64,000 nt of DNA from Thermodesulfovibrio sp. 3907-1M. Lineage in GTDB: Bacteria; Nitrospirota; Thermodesulfovibrionia; Thermodesulfovibrionales; Thermodesulfovibrionaceae. Under the pieces are notes generated by a model. The model was given only the letters and a program-made list of their open reading frames with translations. It was not told the origin of the DNA and ran no database searches. This document shows positions 34,380 through 43,917 of this stretch, piece after piece (position 1 is the stretch's first letter; each line of letters starts with the position of its first letter). The stretch is from positions 62,001-126,000 of the forward strand of contig NZ_CP144373.1 of assembly GCF_040450955.1 (NCBI RefSeq). Direction: 5' to 3'. Position numbers and translations under genes: made by a program.

Positions 34380-36293
34380 TCAAATGACCATTGACAGAAT
34401 TATTCTTGAAATCACAGCCAGTATTAATGCTATAACTATAGTTAATCCTGAGATTAAAATCATTCTCTTAAATCCAAGTTCTTTTAACAATACTCCCATT
34501 GTTCCAACGCAGGGTATGTAAAAGATTGTAAATATGGTATATACAATTAATTGAAGATCTGTCATCACAGTGTTAAGTTCAGTCGTATGCATTGCCTGAA
34601 AAAGCATTATCATTGAGAGTTCTTTCCTGAGAATTCCAAAAAGAAGCGTAATTCCTGTTTGCTCAGGCAGTCCAAGAACTAAGCTCACTAAAGGAGCAAA
34701 TATTTTGTTTAAAATTAAATCTATCTTTAAGTATTCCAGAAAACTGAGAGTAATACTGCTTATGATCAGCAGGGGCCAGGCAACAAGCATAAAATCCTTT
34801 AGTCTCAGCCATGTTTTCATAAAAACATTTTTTAATGCTGGCATTCTCAATGGAGGAATTTCCATTATTAAGCCAGGAGTAACTTCAGGAATAAATTTTG
34901 TTAATACAGCACCCAAAATCATGATTACAAAAAGATTAAAAAGATAAAGTCCTGCAGCAGCCAGTCCTCCAATGTATGCTCCAATCAGTCCAAATATTAC
35001 AGTTGTTCTTGCTGCACAGGGAATCAAAACAGAAAGAGTTGCTGTAATAAAACGATCTCTTGGAGACTCCAGTATTCTTGTTGCCATAACACCAGGGACA
35101 TTACACCCGTATGAAACAACAAAGGGAAGAATGCTTTTTCCATGCAGTCCAATTCTATGCATTATTGTATCCATCAAAAAAGCCATTCTTGGCAGATAAC
35201 CTATGTCTTCCAGCACAGTTAATCCAATAAAAAATGGTATTAAGTAAGGAATGGCAACACCAACTCCTCCTGAAAAGCCCTCAATCAATCCTTTAACAAT
35301 GAAGTATAATAAAGTGTTTTCTTCAATAAACCCTGGCAATTTCTGACTCAAGGAATCAAAAGCATCTGTAATAGGTTCTTCAATGATTTTTCCCACTTCA
35401 AAAACTATGAAGAAAATTCCAAAGAGAATTAAAAACAATAAGGGATATCCAAGATATTTGTTTGTGAGCAGATCATCAATCCGCTCTCTGAAGGATTTTA
35501 AAGGTTGTCCAACCTTTGCTACATCTTCAAATATATTCATTGTAAGAGCATGTCTTTCAGAGGATATGACAGTATCAGCATGCCTTCCATGGGTTTTCTT
35601 AATTTCTTCTCTTATAGTTTTAATTTTTTCTATAATCTCCGGGAATTTTTCAATTTCTTCAAATAACTCTCTGTCTCCTTCAAGTAATTTCACAGCCATA
35701 TATCTTCTCGGGATGTTTCTTAAAAATTCATCAGTAATGATCTGTTCAATTTCTTCAATTTTTTCTTCTATGTCTTTGTGGAAAGGTTGAATTTTTGGGA
35801 TAAGCCTTTTATGATAAGCCTGCTTTGCAGAGACAAAAATGGCATCAAGCCCAATTCCTTTATTGGCAACAGTTTCAATTACAGGAACACCGAAAATTTG
35901 AGAGAGTTTCTCACTGTTGATTTCAATACCTTTTCTACGAGCTTCATCTATCATGTTTAAACAGATAACCATTGGAACCTGAAGTTCAGTAAGTTGCAGT
36001 GTAAGTTCAAGGCTTCTTGAAAGAGTGGAGGCATCAATTACATTTATAACGACATCTGCCTGCCCTGATAAAATGTATTTTCTTGATTCCAGTTCAGCCA
36101 TATCAATAGCTGTAAGAGAATAAATCCCCGGTAAGTCAACTATTTCAAAGGTTTCGTCTCCAACCTTTACTTTACTTACTGTATAATGGACTGTTTGCCC
36201 AGGAAAGTTTGCAGTCATTGTTTTATATCCTGCGAGTCCATTAAAAATTGTGCTTTTGCCAGCATTGGGCTGTCCTATAAAGGCGATTTTCAT
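34380..36293 (-). CDS. feoB: Ferrous iron transporter FeoB
   Basis: The 637-residue protein has an N-terminal G domain with GQPNAGKST (7-15), the G3 motif DLPG and the G4 motif NMID near 118. A helical GDI-like region follows, then the membrane part with two Gate domains. The sequence GCNVPGVMATRILESPRDR near 400 is a family mark. FeoB imports Fe(II) across the inner membrane, driven or gated by GTP. It overlaps feoA by 4 bases. It is shorter than E. coli FeoB, and no FeoC gene is present. Confidence 0.96.
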   Translation of the reverse strand: MKIAFIGQPNAGKSTIFNGLAGYKTMTANFPGQTVHYTVSKVKVGDETFEIVDLPGIYSLTAIDMAELESRKYILSGQADVVINVIDASTLSRSLELTLQLTELQVPMVICLNMIDEARRKGIEINSEKLSQIFGVPVIETVANKGIGLDAIFVSAKQAYHKRLIPKIQPFHKDIEEKIEEIEQIITDEFLRNIPRRYMAVKLLEGDRELFEEIEKFPEIIEKIKTIREEIKKTHGRHADTVISSERHALTMNIFEDVAKVGQPLKSFRERIDDLLTNKYLGYPLLFLILFGIFFIVFEVGKIIEEPITDAFDSLSQKLPGFIEENTLLYFIVKGLIEGFSGGVGVAIPYLIPFFIGLTVLEDIGYLPRMAFLMDTIMHRIGLHGKSILPFVVSYGCNVPGVMATRILESPRDRFITATLSVLIPCAARTTVIFGLIGAYIGGLAAAGLYLFNLFVIMILGAVLTKFIPEVTPGLIMEIPPLRMPALKNVFMKTWLRLKDFMLVAWPLLIISSITLSFLEYLKIDLILNKIFAPLVSLVLGLPEQTGITLLFGILRKELSMIMLFQAMHTTELNTVMTDLQLIVYTIFTIFYIPCVGTMGVLLKELGFKRMILISGLTIVIALILAVISRIILSMVI

Positions 36294-36520
36294 TCCAATT
36301 CCTCCACTTCTATCTTTGAAGCAACTCCTCTCCCCAGTGCTACATCAAACCCATTTACTTCCAGAAGAACAGGACCACCCAAAAAAGAGCTTTTTTTCAA
36401 AGTTACAATATCACCAATATGAATGCCCAGGCATTGAAGATGCTGCCTTATCCCTCTTCCGCCTGAAATTTTCAGAATTTTTACTCGTTTACCGTTATTT
36501 ATATCAAGCAATGTTTTCAT
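36290..36520 (-). CDS. feoA: FeoA, SH3-like cytoplasmic partner of FeoB
   Basis: The 76-residue protein has the FeoA beta-barrel pattern, with GGRGIRQHLQCLGIHIGD in the middle and a GPVLLEVNGFDVALGRGVA-type C-terminal half. It is thought to modulate FeoB. A GGAGG site lies just before the ATG. Confidence 0.93.
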   Translation of the reverse strand: MKTLLDINNGKRVKILKISGGRGIRQHLQCLGIHIGDIVTLKKSSFLGGPVLLEVNGFDVALGRGVASKIEVEELE

Positions 36521-36576
36521 TATAAGCCTCCTTATTTACACTTTCTATAAGTGCCACATATATTATTCCAATTTTA

Positions 36577-36619
36577 TTAGATAATTCTAATTATTGAACA
36601 TAAATTCTAATTTTGTCAA
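36577..36619 (-). promoter_or_regulatory. Predicted feoAB promoter with palindromic operator
   Basis: On the minus strand -35 TTGACA (complement of 36614-36619) and -10 AATAAT (complement of 36590-36595) are 18 bases apart. An inverted repeat TTAGA/TCTAA at 36577-36590 lies just after the -10 box and may bind an iron regulator of the Fur or DtxR type. The regulator is not identified. Confidence 0.5.
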
Positions 36620-36651
36620 GAAGGAATTAATTAAAAGGGGTTAAGTTTTTA

Positions 36652-37425
36652 TTATTTATGTCCCTTTCTTTTTTCAATTTCTAACAATATCTCATCAGCC
36701 AGAATTTCATAATCCAAAGCACCACGACTGTTAGGGGAATATAACTTAACCGGTGTATGATTTTCAAAAGCTTCAACAAGTTTTATATCTGCCCTGATAC
36801 CATGAAAAACTCTGTTTTTTCCAAACTGATTGGATACTGAATCAGTAACTTTTCTGTGCTGCTGAATTCTCTGATTTATCATTACAGGAATAAGTCCAAG
36901 CAATTTAAGGGACGGATTCTCTCTAACTGCGATTTTAAAAAACAATCTTGCAAGACTTTTTATTCCTTCTGTGGACAAAAAATGTGGCAAAAAGGGAATC
37001 AGTACATAATCAGAGGCAACGAGTGCATTAATCAACAAACTGTCAAGAGATGGTGGTGTATCTATCAGGATAAAATCAAACTCTCTGTGAAACCCTGCTT
37101 TTTCAATTACATCCCTTAAAGCTCTGTTATTTAAGACTCTTCCATGTTCAAATAAAGGATCAGCTGGAATAATAAAAAGATTTTCCCAGTCTGTCTTAAA
37201 TACAGCCTTTAAAATAGAAACTTCAGAGTTACATAAAATAGAATGAATTGTATAGAGATTTTTATTAAGAGACAATCCCAATCCAATAGTGGCATGCCCC
37301 TGCGTGTCAAGGTCAATGACAAGAATTTTCTTCCCTCTTAAAGCAAACTCTGCAGAAAGATTCACAACAGTAGTGCTTTTACCTGTTCCACCTTTTCTGT
37401 TTGTTACTGTAATTATTGTGCACAT
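36652..37425 (-). CDS. ParA/Soj-family ATPase of the chemosensory cluster
   Basis: The 257-residue protein has the deviant Walker A motif NRKGGTGKST near residue 8, Walker A' VIDLDTQGHAT near 36 and IDTPPSLDS near 115. It lies 2 bases after the methyl-accepting protein gene. ParA-type proteins (ParC, PpfA) place chemosensory arrays in many bacteria, so it probably positions the clusters encoded next to it. No parB gene or parS-like site is adjacent, which argues against a chromosome-partition role. Confidence 0.85.
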   Translation of the reverse strand: MCTIITVTNRKGGTGKSTTVVNLSAEFALRGKKILVIDLDTQGHATIGLGLSLNKNLYTIHSILCNSEVSILKAVFKTDWENLFIIPADPLFEHGRVLNNRALRDVIEKAGFHREFDFILIDTPPSLDSLLINALVASDYVLIPFLPHFLSTEGIKSLARLFFKIAVRENPSLKLLGLIPVMINQRIQQHRKVTDSVSNQFGKNRVFHGIRADIKLVEAFENHTPVKLYSPNSRGALDYEILADEILLEIEKRKGHK

Positions 37426-37427
37426 TT

Positions 37428-38663
37428 TTAAAATAACTCAATCTTGGCAGCTTTTTCCTTTTTCTGCAAAGAATTATTTACGACTTCTTCATGAATTTCT
37501 CTCTGTGATTGCATAACATATCTCTGATAAAATGTATCAAGAAGTTTTTGTATTTCAACCGGTTTTTCTGCTTCCGCAGGGTTTAATAACCATTTTAGCA
37601 TTGCTGTATTGTACTCAGAAAGGTCTTTTAAGTCCTCTATCACTCTCTCAAGTTTCTGTCTTATTACATCCTGGAATTGAATCTTACCCAGTAAATCTGT
37701 AACAGTTTTCAAGACCACTTCATTCTGCTCATGAATTTTCTGAATTATATCAAATATCAAGCTTCCAACAGAGCTGAATGATGATTCCATTTCTTTTACA
37801 GTGTTTTCGGCATCATGTAATTGTTTTAATTGCTCACTTTGAGATATTTGTCTTTTTAAGCTTTCAAATTCTTTATTCATTGTCTCTGAAAGCTTTTTAA
37901 TCTGGCTTATAATTTGTTTTGAAGTGCTCTCTGTTTTCATTGAAAGTTTTCTTATTTCATCAGCAACTACTGCAAAACCTCTGCCCTGCTCACCCGCCCT
38001 TGCTGCCTCAATTGCTGCATTTAATGCTAAAAGATTGGTTTGCTCTGCGATGTCCTTTATACTGTCCATAAGTGGAGTTACATTGTTTACTTCATTCACT
38101 AAGGACTTTACACGATTCAAATTATCTTCTAAGTTTTTCTGATGTGATTCAATCAGGCTATGTAAAATTTTTATCATTTCAGTGTTATGTTGCATCTGTT
38201 TTTCAATGACTGTAAGAAGATTCTGCCCTGAAGATACAGAGCTTTCAATGAGTTCTGTTTGTTTTCTGGTATTTTCATATAAATATTCCAGTCCTTTTAT
38301 AACTTCTATACTACTTTTTTCAGTAGTTTCTATTGTTGAAAAAATATGCTCTGAGAAAAGTTTATACACATCATTTAACTTTAGCATCTGGTTGTCTGAA
38401 AATTCATGACTAATAATCCTGTTTTGCATGATTCCATACTCTTTTTCAATTGAGCTGTAAAGCTTTTTAATAGGACCTGCTATCTTTATCGTAAGATATC
38501 CGCAAAGAAATAAACAGAGAAGCATAAGGAAAAAAAATGTGATAAATATTTTCCATGGTTTATCAAAAAATGGGAAATATTCATATACCATTGTCCCTAT
38601 TAAGCTAACCAGAAAAGCAAAGGGAAGAGTAAAAATGAGGTAGTTTTTAATGACTTCTCTCAT
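37428..38663 (-). CDS. Membrane-bound methyl-accepting chemotaxis protein
   Basis: The protein is 411 residues from the ATG at 38663, which has GGGAGG upstream. Two transmembrane helices (about 8-28 and 38-60) are joined by a loop of about ten residues, so there is no real periplasmic sensor domain. The signalling hairpin has [20 protein letters not shown], then [12 protein letters not shown]. The C-terminus lacks a CheR-tethering pentapeptide. Longer starts are possible at 38693 and beyond, right next to a run of 15 G on the coding strand. The upstream short frame would fuse to this gene if the tract lost one base. Confidence 0.85.
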   Translation of the reverse strand: MREVIKNYLIFTLPFAFLVSLIGTMVYEYFPFFDKPWKIFITFFFLMLLCLFLCGYLTIKIAGPIKKLYSSIEKEYGIMQNRIISHEFSDNQMLKLNDVYKLFSEHIFSTIETTEKSSIEVIKGLEYLYENTRKQTELIESSVSSGQNLLTVIEKQMQHNTEMIKILHSLIESHQKNLEDNLNRVKSLVNEVNNVTPLMDSIKDIAEQTNLLALNAAIEAARAGEQGRGFAVVADEIRKLSMKTESTSKQIISQIKKLSETMNKEFESLKRQISQSEQLKQLHDAENTVKEMESSFSSVGSLIFDIIQKIHEQNEVVLKTVTDLLGKIQFQDVIRQKLERVIEDLKDLSEYNTAMLKWLLNPAEAEKPVEIQKLLDTFYQRYVMQSQREIHEEVVNNSLQKKEKAAKIELF

Positions 38664-38694
38664 TTTTCGCTTACCTCCCAATAAATATTGCATT

Positions 38695-38748
38695 TTACCC
38701 CCCCCCCCCCCCAATAAAGAGGGCTATTAATAAAAAAAGAGTTTTCAT
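38695..38748 (-). CDS. Short hydrophobic leader ORF ending at the poly-G tract (possible phase-variable N-terminus)
   Basis: An ATG at 38748 has AGGAG 6 bases upstream and encodes [12 protein letters not shown], then five Gly, and a TAA formed directly after the 15-G tract. With 14 or 17 G the frame would continue through [11 protein letters not shown] into the chemoreceptor, adding 28 residues with a signal-like helix. It starts 1 base after the cheY stop, so it would be translated well. Confidence 0.4.
   Translation of the reverse strand: MKTLFLLIALFIGGGGG
38698..38712. repeat. Homopolymer tract of 15 C (15 G on coding strand)
   Basis: A run of 15 C stands directly upstream of the chemoreceptor coding region in an otherwise AT-rich gap. 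Tracts of this length are prone to slipped-strand changes. Confidence 0.9.
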
Positions 38749-38749
38749 T

Positions 38750-39118
38750 CTAAGCTCCTGGTAGCACTTTTTTTACTACATTTATTAAATCTGTTCCAGA
38801 TATAGGTTTTACAAGCCATCCTGTGGCACCGAGTTTTTTGGCTTCTTCTCTTTTTTTCTGCTCACTTTCAGTGGTAAGAATAAGTATAGGAGTAAACCTC
38901 AGCAGCGGCTTAACCTGTCTTATAAACTCAAGTCCATCCATGACAGGCATGTTTATATCAGTAATTATGAGATTGGGTTTAAGCCCTGATTTTATTTTAT
39001 CAAGCGCCATCTGTCCGTTTGAGGCTGTCTCAACTTTAAATCCATGCATTTCAAGAGCTGCCTTAAGGCTCATTATCATTGTTGCTGAATCATCTACTAT
39101 AAGAACTGTTTTACTCAT
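38750..39118 (-). CDS. cheY: CheY-like single-domain response regulator
   Basis: The 122-residue receiver has DD(9-10), phospho-acceptor Asp54 in IITDINMP, Thr near 82 (ILTTES) and Lys near 104 (LVKPIS). It is flanked by a chemoreceptor and a STAS protein, so it probably carries the output or serves as phosphate sink for the CheA encoded nearby. It differs from the second CheY at 42041. Confidence 0.93.
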   Translation of the reverse strand: MSKTVLIVDDSATMIMSLKAALEMHGFKVETASNGQMALDKIKSGLKPNLIITDINMPVMDGLEFIRQVKPLLRFTPILILTTESEQKKREEAKKLGATGWLVKPISGTDLINVVKKVLPGA

Positions 39119-39168
39119 CCGATATCCCTCCTTTTTTGTATTTCCGTAACCTCTTTTTTTACCAAGTG

Positions 39169-39222
39169 GAGATCCCTCGCCTGCCTCTGGCAGGCTCGGG
39201 ATGACAGAAAAATAGTCATTCC
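39169..39222. repeat. REP-like palindromic repeat
   Basis: GAGATCCCTCGCCTGCC, TCT, GGCAGGCTCGGGATGACA, then a partial inverted copy (GTCATTCC). The same family occurs at 3477 and 23442. It fills the gap between cheY and the STAS gene and touches the STAS stop codon. Confidence 0.75.
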
Positions 39223-39443
39223 TTTATTATCCATTTTTTTAGATCCTTATCTTCTGGAAGTTTTATTATTTCTGGAGTGAAAACCATTAAAAGCTGTAGA
39301 ATAGCAGTATGAATGTGTTTACACTGGCTCATGTCAATCTTGATTTTCTTTTTTTCTAAAAGCTTGTTAAATATAGCTTCTGCATCTTCAACTGTTACTA
39401 AATCAATAAATTTCAATGTGCTGTTTTTAATTTCCACTGCCAT
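39216..39443 (-). CDS. Small STAS-like protein of the chemosensory cluster
   Basis: The 75-residue protein looks like a shortened STAS/anti-anti-sigma domain, with IDLVTVEDAEAIFNKLLEK and IKIDMSQCKHIHTAILQLLM. The latter is the position of the usual Ser-containing loop, where His-Thr stands. It overlaps cheA by 17 bases. Similar small proteins occur in Frz/Che-like clusters, but the function is uncertain. Confidence 0.65.
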   Translation of the reverse strand: MAVEIKNSTLKFIDLVTVEDAEAIFNKLLEKKKIKIDMSQCKHIHTAILQLLMVFTPEIIKLPEDKDLKKWIIKE

Positions 39444-42048
39444 GTATCAACTCCTCTGGATTTATTATTAATAAAACTGATCCATCACCCATTATTGCTG
39501 TTCCTGAAAACACCCTGAGATTTGCCATGTATCCTGTAAAGGGTTTAAGAATTATGTCTGCAGTGCCATGAAATCTATCCACTATTATGCCTGTTAACTG
39601 ACCTGCAATGTTAAGAACAGCAACAGCATATTCTCCATCTTCATTTAAAATGTGAGGTTTTTCTATATCAAGTAGTTTATTAAGATAAAAAAGAGGGATG
39701 ACTCTATCTCTCAAAACAGTTGTCATTTTCCCTTTAAAGGTATGGATTCTTTCCTTATGCACTCTTACTGTTTCAGCAACAGAATCCATAGGAATTCCAA
39801 ATCTTCTCTCACCTGATTCTATTATCATTACATGAGAAACTGCCATTGAAAGAGGTAAGGAGAGAGAAATAGTTGTTCCCTGATTTTTAACAGATTTTAC
39901 CTTTACAGAACCCCTAAATTTATCTACAGCTGTTTTTACAACATCCATACCAACGCCTATTCCTGAAAGCTCTGAGGATATCTCCTTTGTTGAAAACCCC
40001 GGATGAAAGATGAGATTTAAAGCTTCTTCATCATTCATCTTCTCAAGCTCTTCTTCAGATATAATTCCTTTTTTATAGGCTCTTATCTTAATTTCTTCTG
40101 GGTCCATGCCTTTCCCATCGTCAATAACCTCTATCAATACATGATCTGCTTCATGTTTTGCTCTGAGAATAATCGTTCCAATTTCAGGCTTTCCTTTGGC
40201 AGTTCTTTCTTCATGGGATTCAATCCCGTGATCAAGGCTATTTCTTACTAAATGAATGAGAGGGTCAGAGAGGGCTTCTATAACATTTTTATCTGCCTCT
40301 GTTTCTTCTCCTTCAATAATGAGATTCACTTTTTTATTAAGTTTCTTTGACAGGTCCCTTACAAGTCTTGGAAATCTCTGAAAGACTAATGAAACAGGAA
40401 TCATTCTTACTTGCATTATTGCATCCTGCATATCTTCAGCTATGCGATTAAGGACGCTATAGTATGCTTTTATGTCCTTAATAATTTCTGTTATTCCATA
40501 AAGATCTTCAACCTTCCTTGCAAGATAGGGAAGAGTGTTTTTGGCAACTACAAGCTCTCCAATTAAATTCATAAGCCTGTCAATCTTTGCCTCATCAACC
40601 TTCAAAACCTTTGTTGATACCGCTACAGCCGCTTCTTTCTGAGAAGGAGCTTCTGATACATCAGAAGTGGTTCTGTCTGCTGGAGGTTGCTCTTTCTTTA
40701 AAGGAGGCGCTATTGAGATTGTTTCCTTCTGGTAATGACTCTCGGGGAGTTTATCATCTATCCATTTTATGATTGAATCAATGTTTTCTTGACTTTGCTT
40801 TATAGTTTTAAACTCATTTAAAAGTTTTGTATTTTTTATGGAGAATAGAGCGTTTTCTATGACATCCGTAACAGCTTTCAGGATGTTGTCTCTTATTATT
40901 CTGTCTTCTCTGAGCCTGGCTTTCTCTAAAACCTTCTTTTGAATTTTAATAACCTTTATGAAATCATCGGGAAGCTCTGTTTCTTTTGCTGTTTTTTCCT
41001 TAAAAGTGAATACAGGCATTGACATAGTTTTTATTGCTTCAATAAGTGCTTCAATGTAATCCTTTGTTTCTGGTAGATGCTCAATAAGGAGCAATATCCA
41101 TCTTAAGGCTGAGGCAAAATAAAGCTCGGAGGAGGAAAGTTCAAGAAGTGTTGTTACGGCATTTTTTAGTGCTATAGTATTTTCCTCTTTTAAATAAGTT
41201 TTTGCATCATTTATAAAATCTTCATAAACAGGACCTCCGTTTTTATCTCCCTGTGGAAATATGAGAGAAGTTACATCAATCTCAATAAATTTAACCTGAT
41301 CCAGCACATACTTGAAATACTCTGTGAGCTCTTCTTTTTCTGCTGTTGATAAAATCTCAAAGTCGGTAATGCAACGGTAGATATCCATCAATGATGGATC
41401 AGGAACTTCTTCCCTTAAATAGTATCTTGCCCAGATTAAATCAGGAACATTTCTTACGAAATAAAATGGGTCTTCACCTTTGTAAAAACATTCAGCTTCA
41501 GGAGTATAGTGAATTAAAATAATCTTTTTACCATTCAAAGCTTCTTTTACTGCTTTCATGCGGAATTCTTCAGGAATAACGGAAAAATCAAAGACATGCT
41601 CTAACTGTATATGTTCCTTTTTTTCAGATTTTTCTTTAATTTCTGACTCTTTTTTGGGAGATGTTTTAAGAAAACTCTCTTTTATTTTCTTAGCCTTTTC
41701 TTCAGCTGATTGAACTGAGGATAAAGAAGGTGAACCTGAAGCCTCTATCTCATCAATCATTATTGAGACTATATCCATTGCCTCAAGTAAAATGTCTGCG
41801 ATATGAGAGCTGTAACTTAAACTTCCTTCCCTTACAAGATTCATCAAATCTTCTGCTGCATGTAAAAGTTTTGTCATTGAAGGAAAATCAAATAAGCCAG
41901 AATTACCTTTTAGGGTGTGAACAATACGGAAAAGCTCATTAAGAAGACCTGCATCTTCTTTTTCTTCAAGTTTTATGATTATCTCACTAATTGTCTGTAA
42001 AAAATCTCTGCTTTCAATGATAAATTGCTCAAGCAATGGATTACTCAT
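39427..42048 (-). CDS. cheA: Chemotaxis histidine kinase CheA
   Basis: The 873-residue protein has an HPt domain with His44 in IVHTLKGNSG and a P2-like region around 150-260. A helical insert of about 200 residues follows. The dimer domain starts near 490 (KIDRLMNLIGELVVAKN), the ATPase has HLVRNSLDHGIESH and DDGKGMD, and a C-terminal CheW-like domain ends the protein. It is longer than E. coli CheA (654) mainly because of the middle region. It would phosphorylate the CheY and CheB proteins encoded around it. No fused receiver is seen, unlike in FrzE. Confidence 0.95.
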   Translation of the reverse strand: MSNPLLEQFIIESRDFLQTISEIIIKLEEKEDAGLLNELFRIVHTLKGNSGLFDFPSMTKLLHAAEDLMNLVREGSLSYSSHIADILLEAMDIVSIMIDEIEASGSPSLSSVQSAEEKAKKIKESFLKTSPKKESEIKEKSEKKEHIQLEHVFDFSVIPEEFRMKAVKEALNGKKIILIHYTPEAECFYKGEDPFYFVRNVPDLIWARYYLREEVPDPSLMDIYRCITDFEILSTAEKEELTEYFKYVLDQVKFIEIDVTSLIFPQGDKNGGPVYEDFINDAKTYLKEENTIALKNAVTTLLELSSSELYFASALRWILLLIEHLPETKDYIEALIEAIKTMSMPVFTFKEKTAKETELPDDFIKVIKIQKKVLEKARLREDRIIRDNILKAVTDVIENALFSIKNTKLLNEFKTIKQSQENIDSIIKWIDDKLPESHYQKETISIAPPLKKEQPPADRTTSDVSEAPSQKEAAVAVSTKVLKVDEAKIDRLMNLIGELVVAKNTLPYLARKVEDLYGITEIIKDIKAYYSVLNRIAEDMQDAIMQVRMIPVSLVFQRFPRLVRDLSKKLNKKVNLIIEGEETEADKNVIEALSDPLIHLVRNSLDHGIESHEERTAKGKPEIGTIILRAKHEADHVLIEVIDDGKGMDPEEIKIRAYKKGIISEEELEKMNDEEALNLIFHPGFSTKEISSELSGIGVGMDVVKTAVDKFRGSVKVKSVKNQGTTISLSLPLSMAVSHVMIIESGERRFGIPMDSVAETVRVHKERIHTFKGKMTTVLRDRVIPLFYLNKLLDIEKPHILNEDGEYAVAVLNIAGQLTGIIVDRFHGTADIILKPFTGYMANLRVFSGTAIMGDGSVLLIINPEELIHGSGN

Positions 42049-42415
42049 AGGTCTCTCCCAAAAATAGTTTGCATACTTTTATAAGTTCATCAGGGTTAAC
42101 AGGTTTAACAATGTAAAAGTTTGCTCCATTTTCATAAGCTTTATGCATATCTTTTTCTTCTGCCTCGGTTGTAACCATAATAACAGGAGACTGCCTAACA
42201 CTTTCACTGCTTCTCAATTTTTTAACAAAGCTGTAACCATCAAGTTTTGGCATGTTAATATCAACGATGTAGAGGTCATAATCATTTATGAGTGCTTTTT
42301 CAAGAGCTTCAAGACCATTTACAGCTTCATCAACTTCAAAGCCTACATCTTCAAGAATTTTTTTGTGATACATTCTTACTGTTCCTGCATCGTCAACAAC
42401 CAGAATCTTTTTCAT
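42041..42415 (-). CDS. cheY: CheY-like response regulator (second copy)
   Basis: The 124-residue receiver has DD(8-9), phospho-acceptor Asp52 in YIVDINMPKLDG, Thr in MVTTEAE and Lys in YIVKPVNP. It overlaps cheA by 8 bases and cheR by 4, so it is made in step with the kinase. Two CheY proteins in one cluster suggest one output and one phosphate sink or adaptation branch. Confidence 0.93.
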   Translation of the reverse strand: MKKILVVDDAGTVRMYHKKILEDVGFEVDEAVNGLEALEKALINDYDLYIVDINMPKLDGYSFVKKLRSSESVRQSPVIMVTTEAEEKDMHKAYENGANFYIVKPVNPDELIKVCKLFLGETYE

Positions 42416-43287
42416 ATATCCTCCTCAAGAGGTTTCTGATAAACAATGGCTTCAGGAAATTTTCTGACTTTAAAAATTGGAGATATTCTGCTCATTGATT
42501 CTGAATGTCCAAGACAGATAAATCCACCAGGATTTAAAGCATCATAAAGATTTTCTGCAGCAAGTTTTCTTGATAGATCATCAAAATATATAAGAAGATT
42601 TCTGCAGAATATTATGTCAAACTCTCTATATCTTTTCATCTCTATTTTGTCAACTATGTTTATTTTCATAAACTCAACAGAGCTTCTTAATTCCTCAGAA
42701 ATTTTATAGTAGCCATTGCCAATGTTTTTAAAATATTTTTGAAGTATTGCTTTAGGAAGATTTTGCACGGAGCGTTCAGAGTAAACACCAGATCTTGCCT
42801 TCTCAAGAGCACAGGTATCAATGTCTGAGGCTATAACTTCCACATCCCATTTATCAATATCCTTCCAGTATTCAAGCAGATAGATGCAAATTGAATAGGG
42901 CTCCTCACCTGTTGAGCAGGGCACAGACCATATTTTAATAGTGCTTCCAGGTTTTTTCCTTGATACAATTTCAGAAAGCATTCTATTTACCATACATTTA
43001 AACTGATACTCTTCTCTGAAAAAATAAGTTTCATTAATTGTTAAACTATTTATTAGAGTTTGAAGCTCTTTGCCTGAGGCTTCAAATCTTAAAAAGATAA
43101 AGTAGTTTTTAAAACTGTTGTGTCCAGTTGCTTTTATTCTTTCAATAAGTCTTCTGTCAACAAAGTATCTTTTATTTTCGTCAAAATAAATCCCTGTTTT
43201 TCTATAAAAAAACTCTCTGAATCTTTCAAAATCATCATCAGATATCGTTATTTCAGGTTCAGTTTTTAATTTACAATTAGCGTTCAC
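42412..43287 (-). CDS. cheR: Chemoreceptor methyltransferase CheR
   Basis: The 291-residue protein has the helical N-domain and an S-adenosylmethionine domain with VPCSTGEEPYSI near 120 and the ASDIDTCALEKARSGVY segment near 150. The family mark FDIIFCRNLLIYF lies near 225. It methylates Glu residues of the chemoreceptors. It overlaps the upstream HEAT-repeat gene by 11 bases. Confidence 0.95.
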   Translation of the reverse strand: MNANCKLKTEPEITISDDDFERFREFFYRKTGIYFDENKRYFVDRRLIERIKATGHNSFKNYFIFLRFEASGKELQTLINSLTINETYFFREEYQFKCMVNRMLSEIVSRKKPGSTIKIWSVPCSTGEEPYSICIYLLEYWKDIDKWDVEVIASDIDTCALEKARSGVYSERSVQNLPKAILQKYFKNIGNGYYKISEELRSSVEFMKINIVDKIEMKRYREFDIIFCRNLLIYFDDLSRKLAAENLYDALNPGGFICLGHSESMSRISPIFKVRKFPEAIVYQKPLEEDI

Positions 43288-43906
43288 CTATCCTCCTTAA
43301 AGCTAAATCTGCTGCGAACTGAATATATGGCTCATCTTTGAATTTTTCTTTAACTCTCTTTATAGCTGGGATAGCCTTTTCTGTTCCTATCTCAGCAAGC
43401 AGATCAAGAGCAGTTGCGCAAACATTTACATTTTCGTCTCTTTCAATAACCTCAATCAGCCATTTAATTACATCGGGATGTCTTAGACTCTCAAGAATAT
43501 TTATGGTAAAGATTCTCACATCTGGTTCAGAAGAATTAAGAAGCCTTTCTATATGTGGAGCCACTTTGTCAGGTATCTGTTTTAATGCTTCTATTGCAGA
43601 GTTTCTCAAGTGGGCATCATCACTTTTTAAGCAGTCAATAAGTCCTTCTATAGCTTTTTCATCACCAATTGCAATCAGGGAACTTATTATTAACTCACGA
43701 ACTGAGATGTCTTTTTCTTTCATGAGTTGTGCTATTAAATAACCTGATGCCCCTTCATACTGAGTTAAGTCTCTTGCAGCCCATCTCCTTTCTGTGGGAT
43801 TTGAGCTTGAAAGCTGAACTATTAAACCATCAAAATTTCTTTCAATACTTCTTCTTTCTTTTTTTATATCAGATACTTTATTCTCTTCTCTCTTTTTTAT
43901 TGGCAT
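43277..43906 (-). CDS. HEAT-repeat protein of the chemosensory cluster
   Basis: The 209-residue protein begins with a charged segment and then has about five HEAT/PBS-lyase-type repeats, e.g. ISVRELIISSLIAIGDEKAI and AHLRNSAIEALKQI. HEAT proteins occur in some alternative chemosensory clusters, where they may hold components together. It lies between cheB and cheR. No catalytic residues are seen. Confidence 0.8.
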   Translation of the reverse strand: MPIKKREENKVSDIKKERRSIERNFDGLIVQLSSSNPTERRWAARDLTQYEGASGYLIAQLMKEKDISVRELIISSLIAIGDEKAIEGLIDCLKSDDAHLRNSAIEALKQIPDKVAPHIERLLNSSEPDVRIFTINILESLRHPDVIKWLIEVIERDENVNVCATALDLLAEIGTEKAIPAIKRVKEKFKDEPYIQFAADLALRRIGER

Positions 43907-43917
43907 AACTTTTCACC

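Noticed and set aside
36652-37425. Chromosome or plasmid partition locus
   Set aside because: No parB or parS-like repeats are adjacent, and the gene is inside a chemosensory operon.
37428-38714. Chemoreceptor start at the TTG next to the poly-G run
   Set aside because: It would place five Gly at the N-terminus, with no ribosome site; the ATG at 38663 has GGGAGG upstream.
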